Below are positions 21,785 through 32,479 of a DNA stretch of 64,000 nt, piece by piece. The position numbers and the translations under genes were made by a program. Position 1 is the stretch's first letter. Every line of letters starts with the position of its first letter. This DNA is from Exophiala sp. HKRS030 (lineage: Eukaryota > Ascomycota > Eurotiomycetes > Chaetothyriales > Herpotrichiellaceae). Below the pieces are notes generated by a model, which was not told where the DNA came from, searched no databases, and saw only the letters and a list, made by a program, of their open reading frames with translations. Location of the stretch: assembly GCA_023897205.1 (NCBI GenBank), contig JAHWDD010000035.1:401757-465756 (forward strand), written 5' to 3'.

Positions 21785-22378
21785 CTACTCACTGTCGCTA
21801 GCCAGCGAGATAACATCCGTCACGTCACTACTATCCTCAGGGATGTCCCAAGTCTCACTGCTGGATCCAAGGTATATATCTCGGATATCACCTGCTTCAA
21901 AGCTTCCCCTACACCACGGACAGCCCTTCCCTTGGCCGAGCCATAAGCCCAAACATTCCCTACAGGCACTGTGACCACACGGAAGTATAGCATTCTTGAA
22001 CGTCACCGTGCAAATGTTGCATCGAAGATGATCGACCCTTTCCAGTTCCTTTCGCGCAACCTCCAGGTCATTGGCCAGTTCTCGATTCCGGAGGCGGAGC
22101 GATTTGTTGTCATCTTTACACTGTCGCAATCTGCGGCTTTGTTGTCTGAGCTTGTTTCGATTAGTTTCGCCGATTTCTCGAATGTTCAGTCGCTGTCGTT
22201 CATGTTCGAGTTCGGCTTGTTTGTCTTGCAATGTCGTCTTTAATTGCCGCGCCTGCCTCAATACCGAGGAGAACTTCCTTCTCATATCAAGAGCAGCGTC
22301 CACAACCGAGTTGTATTCGACCAGAATGTCACAGTCATCGCCATTGAGAAATTGATCCAGGTTGAGAGTTGGTTGCAT
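21785..22378 (-). CDS. Coiled-coil RING-finger protein, 197 residues
   Basis: Single-exon frame from ATG 22378 to the stop at 21785. Residues about 30-118 form a charged heptad-rich coiled coil (RKFSSVLRQARQLKTTL ... ANDLEVARKELERV). A C3HC4 RING follows: C120-x2-C123-x10-C134-x-H136-x2-C139-x2-C142-x10-C153-x2-C156 (CNIC, CGHSAC, CPWC). The tail is acidic (ETWDIPEDSSDVTDVISL). RING proteins with this layout act as E3 ubiquitin ligases, with the coiled coil for dimerisation or substrate binding. Target and compartment are unknown. No frameshift or stop: one of the intact genes of this arm. Confidence 0.8.
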   Translation of the reverse strand: MQPTLNLDQFLNGDDCDILVEYNSVVDAALDMRRKFSSVLRQARQLKTTLQDKQAELEHERQRLNIREIGETNRNKLRQQSRRLRQCKDDNKSLRLRNRELANDLEVARKELERVDHLRCNICTVTFKNAILPCGHSACRECLGLWLGQGKGCPWCRGSFEAGDIRDIYLGSSSETWDIPEDSSDVTDVISLASDSE

Positions 22379-23010
22379 TTCGGCCGTATCGAAAGGCTCT
22401 GGTGCGATGGTAGAGATTGGTAAAAGGAAAGAGGGCGAAGGTTGGAGCCATGGAGCGACCGCCCCATTATACCTTCAGGGCCTGTTGGTTTCACCGCTGC
22501 TACGTAAGCCTGATCAGCCCCCTTCTCTCCTTTGTTGGGTTGACTACCCGGGTCGGTGGTATCCTGGCTTATTGTGCTGAGCGAGCCAGAGGCCCTAAGT
22601 ACGTATATTGCCGCATGGTAAACGCCAGCAGCCATGCGTAGAAAGTCACTAAGCAGTTACGATCCCGCCAGCAACTTGACAGCCAGATAATTTGGAATCA
22701 CCCAGCAGGAATGCAGAAAGTAGGGAGTTAGACCAACAATGAGAGGCAGACGGAAATCGGGCAGCAATGCTTTGCAAGAAATGATTACGGTGATTTGCCC
22801 TACAATTAGCTGAAAGTGTTGAGCTTATCTCCCTGCTAGGAATACCGCTGTGATCATCATGTCAGACTTGCTCGAGACTCTATCTTCTCTCAAGTATATT
22901 CCATGCTTGCAGAGTTGGAGATATCCTTCCCTGGACGAGAAGAGGATAATGTCGACTTTCGGCCGCGCAATCAAGTCCAAAAGCTGTCGGCCACCCATCG
23001 ACCCTAAGGG
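22379..23010. other. Intergenic, about 630 bp
   Basis: Upstream of the RING gene. A plus-strand frame at 22850-23092 (MIIMSDLLETLSSLKYIPCL...) is open but overlaps the 23011-23247 gene on the other strand and has no homology I recognise. Confidence 0.3.
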
Positions 23011-23247
23011 TCAGGCCAGGAACCTTGGAGCAGTGGATCTCTGTGGTTCACCAGGTCGAGGCACCGCCTTAGAGCGGCCGTTGGGAGCCTGAACCAGCCG
23101 GAGGAAGCTAAGAATGTCGTAGGAGTCGTCCTCGGAGGTTGATTGGCTTCCTTTTTCCCCCCTATCAGCTTTAACCTCGTCGGAAGGGCCACCGGGCGTA
23201 GCAGACAGACTCTTTAGCAAGTGATTAACGAGTATGGCGTTGAGCAT
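23011..23247 (-). CDS. Small hypothetical protein, 78 residues
   Basis: Single frame from ATG 23247 (MLNAILVNHLLKSL) to TGA 23011. The composition is protein-like: a hydrophobic helix, a Gly/Pro/Asp turn, then an acidic Ser-rich part (STSEDDSYDILSFLRLVQ) and a basic Pro-rich tail. No motif, signal peptide or family. Pyrimidine-rich DNA just upstream on the plus strand probably serves the divergent 23360 gene. Confidence 0.35.
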   Translation of the reverse strand: MLNAILVNHLLKSLSATPGGPSDEVKADRGEKGSQSTSEDDSYDILSFLRLVQAPNGRSKAVPRPGEPQRSTAPRFLA

Positions 23248-23359
23248 CTGCCTCTCCCTTCCTTGCTCTACTTTGCCTTCTTCATCTTTTCTAGACTTCT
23301 AGACTCTCTCTTCTTATTCTTCGGACGCTGCCTTCCACCGAAACCACACACTGCTCATC

Positions 23360-23702
23360 ATGGCTGACACTTGTCAAGCTCATGTGAGGAATGCACGAAG
23401 GCTTCGCTCGAAACGCATCCCTATCGCAGGACGGTCATCGCTCTCGCCTCAACCGGATGTCCGTCCTGCACCATACGAACACGCATTTTGCTATAAGCAC
23501 GGAGAATCTGAGTATAGTATCTGCTTGGAACGTCTCCAGATTGGGTTTCCTCGGGCGAAGTGAATCGACTAGTTGGAATGTCCCAACATCAACCCCTATG
23601 AACGTCGATGTCAGGCAGAGCGTGGCGAAAGTCTTTGGCCTCTTAGAACGAATTAAGGGGCATCTCCTGGTTCTGCAGGGATCTGATTCTGTCGAGAAAT
23701 GA
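23360..23702 (+). CDS. Possible small protein, 98 residues, two exons
   Basis: ATG 23360 follows a CT-rich, Ascomycota-style leader (…CACTGCTCATC). A 46-bp intron 23384-23429 (GTGAGG...ATCGCAG) would join MADTCQAH to a frame ending DVRQSVAKVFGLLERIKGHL...SVEK at 23702. No branch site is clear. An antisense frame of 129 residues (23435-23824) is the main alternative. No family recognised in either. Confidence 0.3.
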
Positions 23703-24209
23703 ATTCGGACTTCTGACAGAGTGAACCGGGGGTGAGCAAGGCGCCATCGCCCCGTTTCCCGGTCGAGGGTGAGGCCCGAGCAGTTTTTCCAGAAGACTAG
23801 AGACTTAGAGACGAAGGTAGTCATCTAAGACAAATACCCACTTACAGGAATCCTATTGATCTTACAATGCCACTTATTAAGCTAACATAGTTTTACAGCA
23901 CTTGCGCTTCTCCACGACGCGTTTTGCCGACCACATATCCGATGGGTAACCAGGTTAATGAAGTGGATAGCTCGAAGCCGGCTCTTCGTTTCAGGCCAAT
24001 GGTTCTTGAACGATCTTAATCTCCACGCTTTAGCATTAGCAAAGAATAGAGATCCGGCCCCGTCACCTCGTCGATGCTCTACAATAAGGCTATATCAATG
24101 TCCACCAACCTGACACCCGTGGATGGGTGAACGCGAGTACCACAATAAGCACAACTGACAAGATATTTGGCGGCTTACTTTCACGAAAAGCTACGAAGTT
24201 ATTACAAGT
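23703..24209. other. Intergenic, promoter of the MFS gene
   Basis: No supported coding frame on the plus strand. Confidence 0.35.
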
Positions 24210-25690
24210 ATGACTCTCTGGGACTTCCCTCTCGCCACCTCTTATAAGCCTTGTCTTCTCACCGTCCGTTCGGGAACGCAATACGTCTTGGTGGTTGTAT
24301 GTGTAGGAATTTTTGTGGTGAGACTGGCCCCTTTCAATATATACTTGCCTAAACAAAGCATGTAGGATATTTTCGTCTATGGTGTCGTGGTTCCCATCTT
24401 ACCCTTCTCACTTGAGGAACGGGCGGGTGTGACAGGTGCAGTTGCTCAGCGATGGGTGTTGACATTACTTGCCGCCTTTGGAGCCTCATTCATGATATCA
24501 TCTATCTTATGCGGTTTCTTGTGCGGCCGACTCCGTGCAAGACGAGTTCCACTGCTCTTAGGAGTTCTATCGCTCCTTGGAGGCACGACTGTAGTGTTCT
24601 TCACGAGCTCACTCCTAGTTATGGTTTTGGGCCGGCTGTTGCAAGGGGCTGGCAGCGCTGACACTTGGATTCTCGGCTAAGCACTGGTGACAGAGACGGT
24701 GGGTAAAGATTCCGTAGGACGCGTTATGGGATATCTCGTGTCTGCGTTCTCACTGAGTAGCTTTGTCGCTCTAGTCCTGGGCGGAGTTATATATTAGGAG
24801 GTAGGCTATATGATAGTGTACGGGATATTAACTGGTTTAATTTGCATTAACATTAGTCTTATCTATTTCCTCGTCGAGCGTTATGAGGTTAGTCGTTAGC
24901 CTAATTAAGCTCTTTATAACTAAGTAAGGGCTTTATTATCGAGGTTAGAGGTTATATCGACAAGACTTCCGGTAATTAATTTAGTACCCTAGTATACGTT
25001 ACTAGAGATATATAAGTAGCTGCGAACTATAGGCAAGTTATTAGCATTCGTGACATATATATTATTAGCCCTCCTAGGAGTTAGTATAGCTTTTGCCGGG
25101 CTAACTGCGTTCGAAACTACGGTCCCTTAGTTTGTCTCGGAAATCTTTGATTAGAATGCACGTACGGCTGGCTTAGTATTTCTCGCCCTATAAGTCCCGC
25201 TAGTTATAGGCGGTTCCATAATAGGTAATCAATACATTCTAATATTTATCCTAATATTTCCACTAACTAATCGATACCTTTACAGGTCCATTAGTCGACA
25301 AGTATAGTGCTCGATGGATTGCTATAGCCGGACTGGCAAGTAGTATCCCGTGGTAGGTCCTTTTGGGTCAGATTAACTATAATTCTTTAACTCAGAAAAT
25401 CTAGTTCTGTACTTACCTAGTATTGCTAGGCTTGAGTGTAGTGCTGGTAACTACAGCACTTATAGCGGCTGTTGTAAAGGTTGATTAACACGCTTATATA
25501 CTAAGCTTTGCCTTCTCTTCATTCGCTGTCGGTAACGGAGTGACGGTCGGTTCTATATGGTCTGGGCTGGTATAAGCGCAAGGATACTGGGCCACTATAG
25601 CGTGGTCGTTCGCCGTTGCGCACGGTATCGCGGCAATTGTGGTTATGCTCTTCGTGGATGGATGGTTGGGATTGCGTTGGCTTTGTAGTC
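24210..25690 (+). pseudogene. MFS drug/polyamine-type transporter, RIP-inactivated 3' two-thirds
   Basis: Start ATG 24210 (MTLWDFPLATSYKPCLLTVR). A 48-bp intron 24318-24365 (GTGAGA, CCTAAAC, GTAG) joins VLVVVCVGIFV to DIFVYGVVVPILPFSL, the classic first helix of fungal DHA1/VMAT-like MFS carriers. GFLCGRLRARRVP is the motif-A loop and VLGRLLQGAGSA the motif-C-like helix. The frame is clean to TAA 24678-24680, then stops multiply (TAG 24795-24797 and onwards) while transporter sequence remains readable: GRVMGYLVSAFSLSSF, AFETTVP, VPLVIGGSIIG, GPLVDKYSARWIAIAG, AQGYWATIAWSFAVAHG and DGWLGLRW near 25690. Most stops replace Gln or Trp. The gene straddles the edge of the RIPed compartment. Non-functional. 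Confidence 0.85.
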
Positions 25691-26529
25691 GCCAAACTCG
25701 TAAGACAAGCCCTAATCTGATACCATCAACCCTAACTAGTCTAACACCTTTACTGGCATAAGGGCGGTTCGATGTTAGTTTGATCTGCTTGTGCCAGATT
25801 ACAAGAGGTCATCCTACCACGAATTGTTTGAAGTGCAACAACTAGCACAACGATACGGGCAAGACTCGGTTAACTATATAGAAATTCATGTTCTGGGTAT
25901 TCCTAGGCAGCAAACCCATCAACAACATAAATGTTTTGTATGCTCGAAGTAACCTAATGCGAATATATAGCGTTGAAAGGTCCCAGATTGAAAAATTTGG
26001 AATCTAATCAGTACGTAAATGCTACTTTAGCTTGTATGATTACATAGGCGTATTTCATTCTAATGGTGAGAAAATCTAGTCAGCTTAATTTTTTTAATAA
26101 GCCAATTGTCCGTGCTTATCTCATTCGGGGGCTTCTACACAGCCTAGAACATCTCACAAGAAAATCATCTAAAAATTCGAGGAAGCATACCGGCGGGCCA
26201 CTAGGGCCTCTCTACCAGAATTCCATGACAAGCGGTTCAAATCCAATTACAGATTACAACCTCGACACGGCATAGTTCTTTCCAACCCCCATTCACCACT
26301 CAAAATGGATGAATGATACCAATAGTTTCCCTAAACTCGAACGACTATAACTTTGAAACGTGAATAAGGTGTCCGTGGTCGATTGATTAACGTGGTAGTC
26401 CTTTCTTCACGTCGAATTTTAGGAGCCTTATCTGAGAGATTCGAGGATGTATCAAGCTTAAATAATCGATTGTTTCAGATTAAGGAGGTAGTGAACCATA
26501 ACAGCCCGGCAGTCAGAACTGTAATCCAT
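25691..26529. other. AT-rich non-coding DNA after the MFS relic
   Basis: Mixed sequence, partly RIP-like; plus-strand frames at 26063-26275 and 26383-26598 have no recognisable content. Confidence 0.35.
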
Positions 26530-26960
26530 TTGAGGGCGACGGTTGTTGGTGCACCCCCAGAAAAGGTTGAACCCCGATTGACGTTGACGAAGGCGTAAGC
26601 GAGCTTGTCGCTATCTCCGTTGTATCGCTTGTTAACACCGTTGTCGAGTTGTCTGGTATGGGTGTGGTGGTTGCCGATACCTCTTAATTAATGATCGCAG
26701 TAGTGGTTGAAGTGACTGATTCGGCTTTGCCTACACAGGTGCCGAACGGTAGTTCTACCTAATCTCTCCAGCTAGACTGCTTCGCAGGTTTCCTAGTCGG
26801 CAATAGAGATACACAGTCACCTGTTGTAACGCTGAGATCTTCCGTATAGCTAGGTATTATAGGCAATACAGTTACGCTGCTAGAAGTAGCGCTAGCTGTG
26901 CTAGACTGCAAATTAATCGTACTAGATACGTTAGTAGTGCTTGGGGCGGGTTTCATCGTA
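26530..26960 (-). pseudogene. Ser/Thr-rich wall-type protein relic
   Basis: Read on the minus strand from about 26955, the sequence gives a Ser/Thr/Pro-rich protein (STTNVSSTINLQSSTASAT, TTTPIPDNSTTVLTSDTTEI, SSLTPSSTSIG) interrupted by TAG and TAA. Composition is that of O-glycosylated linkers in secreted or GPI-anchored fungal wall proteins. No catalytic domain is visible in the surviving part. Confidence 0.4.
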
Positions 26961-27445
26961 AGAGAGGTAATCTAACTGATGCTTGAGTATGCAACTCCAG
27001 TATTGGGGCCTATAGGCAGACAGAATTGGAGAGACTTAGACACTCTTCGTATTTTGACTCCAGTCTGCCCATGATAATGAAGGCCCTAAGCTCCCATTAG
27101 AAAAATAGTCTCCTTTATTGACCTGAATCTAGTTTGGAAGTGTAGAGTGGCGTATATCTCTTGCCACTATGGTCGATACAAACAGTGTTGCCAAAAACGC
27201 TGATCGCCGCATGTTTCGATCTTTGGTAGCTCTATTTTCGTTGTGAGATGAAAATAATATATATGTTAACGGCGGAATATAGAATTGTCGAGAAATCTTT
27301 TGGTCGTTCTATATAGTCTAATCTAAGCCCCTCGACCAAAGGATGTCTCTCAATACAGGTCTTCTCATCGAATAACTGAGCCTTAGAGCCTTAAAGTTAG
27401 CACACAGCCTCATAAACAAGCTGAAATCGGTAAAATATTGTGAAC

Positions 27446-27560
27446 GACCGAGTGGCTCTAGCGCTGTGCTCTAAAGAAAAAAGGAATTGTCTCAGACGAT
27501 CCGGGTCTTCTACACAATTCCCGGGGTTCGAGGCCAAGTCCCGCTGGGAGCCAGTTTTTT
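27446..27560 (+). ncRNA. tRNA-like Pol III unit or SINE remnant
   Basis: GACCGAGTGG at 27446-27455 resembles an A box of class II tRNAs; GGTTCGAGGCC at 27525-27535 matches the B-box consensus exactly; TTTTTT at 27555-27560 would be a Pol III terminator. A full cloverleaf does not form: the T stem is interrupted and no 5' acceptor strand pairs with the 3' end. Best read as a decayed tRNA or tRNA-derived SINE head. Confidence 0.35.
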
Positions 27561-28479
27561 GATCGGCTGATCGACTTTTACCGAGATGGGCCTGTCTTCA
27601 TGAGTTGCCTTTCTTGCTTTCATAAATCCAGCATATTTGCTTGTGCATCCAAGATTTCGAAAATTTTGACCATGTCGAAGTCAGGCCAATTAAATTAGTG
27701 GAGAAAGATAATAAAGCTGCCCTACGCGATCTATCCAGAGTTCGGAAAGTTCAATCAGATACCAGCTTTCAAATTTTAGTACAGTAAACGCTTTTTGCTG
27801 AAGCCCTCATGAATGCAAACTAGCTAAAGTCCTAACTCAAGCCAAATAGAACAGTCAGTCATTGAAACTTTACTGTATCGCCGTCGTTGCGGTTATGGGG
27901 AGTTTTTCATTCTGGCTTATCGAGCATCGTTATTTGTCTTAGACTCGTTTGCTTTACCATATATCTTAGTCGTGAAGAGCTAGGAAATTGGGTTGTTCCA
28001 CCGCCTTATCGTACAGATATGATTGCAAAGCCAGAGCATCTGAGTGACGCCGTGCTAGTGATGGTGCACGCTGTTCTTCTTTTTATAAGTATGTGTAGGA
28101 AGTTATTGGCATACGTGAAGCCTAGAGTTAGAGATGCAAGCGACATAGAACTAGCTAGGTTTGGAAAAGCTATTTGAGTAATTATAGATAATTTATATGC
28201 TTTTAACAGCAACAATAATCTTGAAGTTTAAGTACGAATAGTGTTAACATCTAAATGATATATATGTTTACCAGTTGATATTGGCCCAGATTTGTGTGAA
28301 TCTGTAGACACGGCTGTCGCGTGAAGAGGTGTATAGCGCTGCTTCCAGCCATTTTTTGAAAGATTAAGGAAGGAGAGCAATTAATCGCACTATACTAGTG
28401 GGTTGTAGTCTCAAGAGTGCTCACTAGGCTATCTTGAACTCGTTGTCTGCTTTAGAGACCGGTGGTAACTATTATAGCT
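27561..28479. other. AT-rich intergenic DNA
   Basis: A plus-strand frame at 27887-28177 is open but not recognisable. CA/TG dinucleotides are present, so this stretch is not heavily RIPed. Confidence 0.3.
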
Positions 28480-30520
28480 TTGGTCGCTATGTAGGTTGAC
28501 GCGCAAAAGCTGTGAACTATATAATTTCTCCTAGAGCAAGGCTACTAGGTCTGGAAGCTAACCCGCTGTCTACTATGCGCAAGGGGTTGTATGCTAGAAG
28601 CATTGTCGGTTATATAGGTCGACTCGCTTGAAAAGTGCTAAGAGCGCATTAGTGTTCCTGGAAACTAGAGCAACGAGCTTAGCATTAGGGATGTCCGTAT
28701 TTAAGAGCCGAGCCTCTTCATCTAGATTTACGGCTAGCCGCTCCATAACCTTCCGGCGCAACTCTTCGCGCCATTTATCCTGTCGATAGTTAGTAATAAG
28801 TTCTTGCTAATGGGACTGTACCTATAGCGCTGTCGCTTGGTAATACGCTACGCCCGAACGTAATGGTCGTCTACGGATTATATGCCGTTAGGTATTAATC
28901 GAGACCGAAAAGTCTAGTAGTTAAGGTTATATAGATTTAAACTAGCTAGTTGTAATGCTATATATAATTACGTAGGAGCTCGGGTATAATTAATTTTACT
29001 TAGTTACCCTTACCCGTAAAATACTAGTATATATGTAGTACTTGACTTCGATTCCTCCTTCCGTTAGAAGACGAAGTTTAGCGCCGCTAAATATTAGTGC
29101 CTTAGTTTATTAGAAGTAAATAAATCTTACCTCCTAAAGATAGAGCGATATGCGGCAGGGCTTGGGGAAGGCTTTAAATCTAAATTATTATTAAGTTTTT
29201 AACCTAAATAGTGCCCTCGGAGAAACGTTAAGAGAGATTATCGCCTAGAGCGCCGTAAACTTGAACTAGAGCACTTTCCAAAGTAGTTTTCCGTACTAAA
29301 ATTAGAACACTTATTGCTATGGGGTTACAAATTTAGTGGGAGTTTGCGTATTGCCGAGCGGATACCTATTTCCGTCTTTGACTCGACCGAGCCGAGCAAG
29401 TTAGGGATGATTAAATCCTCGGCTCTTCCACCTACGGCAATATATTATTTGCTTCCTGGATCCGGCAAAAGCTAAGAATACTTTACCAAGCCAAGGTTTT
29501 AGGTATTATTAACTAAAGGTTTTTTAGTTCCCGTAGCTCTAATAATTAGGGTTATAGAGGATAGTATAGGTGGTTAAGAGGTAAGTTAATTATATATTCT
29601 ATTTATAGTATAATATAGCACCGAAGTATAATATTAGATAAATCCTTATTCCGAGTAGAATTGCTAAATTATTAGCTTCCCTTAGATTATAGCGTAATCA
29701 TGGTAATCTTTGCTAAGGACTAAAGTTTTTTAATAGAAAAGCTAACTTATACGAAGCTAATGAAATTAAAGTCGTTGGCACAAAAAATGCTTTAGCGTAA
29801 ATATTAATATGAAAATTTGCGAGACCTAGCTCCGATATATAAAAGTAGAACCCCGTATTTTAGATAAATAAAAGATAATTATGGCCGGCTTTAGGCGTAA
29901 ACTAGCATGCCTATCTTCTAGCTTATTATTTTACGACTCCGATTAGCAAGAATACGGCGTGGTAGCTAGTCCTATATTTTTAAACAAGGTTAGCCGAAAC
30001 CGGTATTTCCACGTATTAGAAAGATTACCACTTATAAAGGTATTAGGATGAGTCTACTACGGTTTTAGAGAGTCTACTTAAGGGCTATAATTTCCCTAGG
30101 ATAGACTAAGACTAAAATATTTCTCGATATCTCTATAATATTGCTAGCTATCCGAGGCTAATATTAGGTACGGCTCTATATTTAGCGATATTATAGGGCT
30201 ACACCGGAGCGGTTACTTACCTTCTATAGGTACTAAATATCGATGTTAATTTAGGGTATCCACTATAGCGCGCTGCCGTTACCGGTTAATCTAGCCTCGT
30301 TCGCATACTACTAGAATATCTAGGCATTAATATTAATCTTAGATACGGATCTACGCCGCTATAGGCCGCTGCTATTCTAGGCCATAGTAACGTAATTTAT
30401 AAACTTTTAAAGCACTCTAAAATTAATGTGAATGCTTAGGTAGGTAAGCTTAGTGAAAATGCCGAAGAGTATTCTATAGTAAGTTCGTCTTATGATACTC
30501 TTTAATTAGATCCTCTGTTG
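28480..30520. repeat. RIP island 1
   Basis: Nearly devoid of CA/TG, very rich in TA, with CG retained: the signature of repeat-induced point mutation. At 28590-28800 the minus strand still reads YRQDKWREELRRKVMERL, LAVNLDEEARLLNTDI and ALFKRVDLYN, a relic of an unidentified host-type gene. The ankyrin relic at the right end is listed separately. Confidence 0.7.
30160..30440 (+). pseudogene. Ankyrin-repeat protein relic, RIPed
   Basis: Reading through stops gives three ankyrin-like units: ALYLAIL*GYTGAVTYLL, GYPL*RAAVTG*SSLVRILLE and STPL*AAAILGHSNVIYKLL, with the INVN/IDVN turns between. The stops fall where ankyrin repeats commonly have Trp (PLWRAA, TPLWAA) or Gln/His, as expected from TGG-to-TAG and CAA-to-TAA changes. 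Fungal ankyrin proteins are often parts of NLR-like or effector-like multigene families; the N-terminal domain is not readable. Confidence 0.7.
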
Positions 30521-32479
30521 GGACTGCCGTATGATAAGATTCGTCAAGAGGCATAGAAGCATATGGGACAGTGCGCCTCGAAGGTCTATATAGTTTACAT
30601 TCGATAGCAGGAGATAACTAAGATGGGTTGATAGATTAGATAAAGCTGGTTTACATAGGTACAGAATTACGCTATGCTGCTTTAGTCCTTGGAGTTTGTG
30701 AGTAATTGTCTTTGTTTTAGCCCTCTGAGTCAATTTTTGAGGAATGATTTCGTTTCCTAGCGATTAATGTCCCATCTCGAAGGTTACACGCCTAGTAGAT
30801 AGTGAGGATACGTCAGGGCATAATACGACACATGTCGTATACTAATGTGATGGTGACTTAAATTGCCTCTGATTGCGGGTACCGCCTTAGTCGGCAATTG
30901 AAACGGAGAATTTAAGAGCTTACGAGCCAAAAGATAGTCGCGTGATTTTAAAGGGGCTCAGCCTGACAGGAATACGTTGAAGCAAAGAGACAAGCACTAG
31001 CAATCTTCATGTATATATGTGTGTGCCAAATTTTACTAGGAGAACGCGATGTCCACGACCCGCCAAGGGTCATGTCTCTAGTGCATGATGTAGGCTCTAT
31101 GTCATGAGTTATAGCAATAGGTAACATTTTCCGCATTATCTATTCACTAGTCTTGTAGACTATATGACAGCAATATGAGTTGGCTTCAACTTTGATGAAC
31201 GTGCAATATTGGGCCGCCACGGACGCATATCTAAATTATATGCGTAGTTCGGCGTTATCTTGCTAATGCCCTAAGCTTAAATCAAGACTAAGAGAGTTAG
31301 ACTACATCGAATGCAAGAGTAAGGGTAGGTATATTGAATATGTATTTAATCTGAGTAAGTAGTACCTAAAATAGCTCGCAATACCTTGGACTTAACCCAT
31401 AATTAGCTAACAAGCCTGATTCCGTAAGTAGTTTTAACAATATAAATTAGTTCAACGCTGTAGTAGCTTTGTGAAACCATAGGCGCTTCCATCGTATCGA
31501 CGAATTTGTGTACTTATAGTCTATAATTGCTTAAAAAGAATGCTTCTTTACATTTTTCCTCACACCAGTATGGAGAGAAGGGTTACAACAACTGCAAATA
31601 AGTTCGGTCTGTCTAAGTGAACGATGCCAAGTGGTTGAGGTGTGCCAACCCTCCTAAAATAGTTACAATTTACTTTTCGGATACTAAAATTTCAAGGCTT
31701 TGGTTGCCTAGAACGATGCTTAGCTATTCTTGCTCTGCAAGGATTCGGATATAAAGCCCGGTTATCTCTAGAACGTAATAGCTCTGGTGATCCTAATGTG
31801 GCTTAGGTGTAGGTTCCTGGATGCCATGAAACTAGGCAAAGCTCTAAATTGGCTCTAGGAGACAATCGAGTGCTATCCAGTACTTCAAGTAATCAATAGA
31901 GAGATGGCCGGTTCTACCGGTATTATTTCGTTATATTTCAGATATAGTGAATTGTATATTTACAATGGTATTTAGAGCAAACTTAACCTATATCTTGGGA
32001 TCTACCAAATATATCGCATCTCGTGCTGCAAGCTATCTTAGCCGGAATGAACACGATAGCACTACAGTACCTGCCACGTTACTTGTAATGTGTTAAAACT
32101 TCCTGTGCTTGCCATGACATAGGGTCGTGGTACCTAGATTTCGGAAATATCACTCGGCTGATTCATCAGCAAGAGAGCTCAACCGAATGCCCTCTTATAG
32201 CTTAGCAAGACCGGGCTAAGGTCTAACCGGTCATCAGCAACCCGTGTTCTAATATCCACGATGTTTTCATCCAAGTAATTTTTAACCAAGCCCTGGAAGT
32301 AGATCACGGCTTTCGTATCTTTGGCAAGTCAGCTGATGGGCGTTGACGAACTATCTAATGGGGATGACCATAATCTTTGCCACCTCATGTATATAACTAC
32401 TAGCAATCCGGATGTCGGTAAATGCTCTTGCAATTAACCGGTATTAGTAAAATACATGCAGCAAAGCAAAATTGCCGTT
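30521..32479. other. AT-rich spacer between RIP islands
   Basis: No gene supported. Frames at 30506-30733 and 30948-31136 (minus) are unsupported. Dinucleotide content is more normal than in the flanking islands. Confidence 0.35.

Noticed and set aside
23435..23824. 129-residue antisense frame
   Set aside because: No recognisable content; the spliced plus-strand model has a better leader, though both remain weak.
27446..27560. Functional tRNA gene
   Set aside because: T stem interrupted and no pairing 5' acceptor strand; kept only as a tRNA-like remnant.
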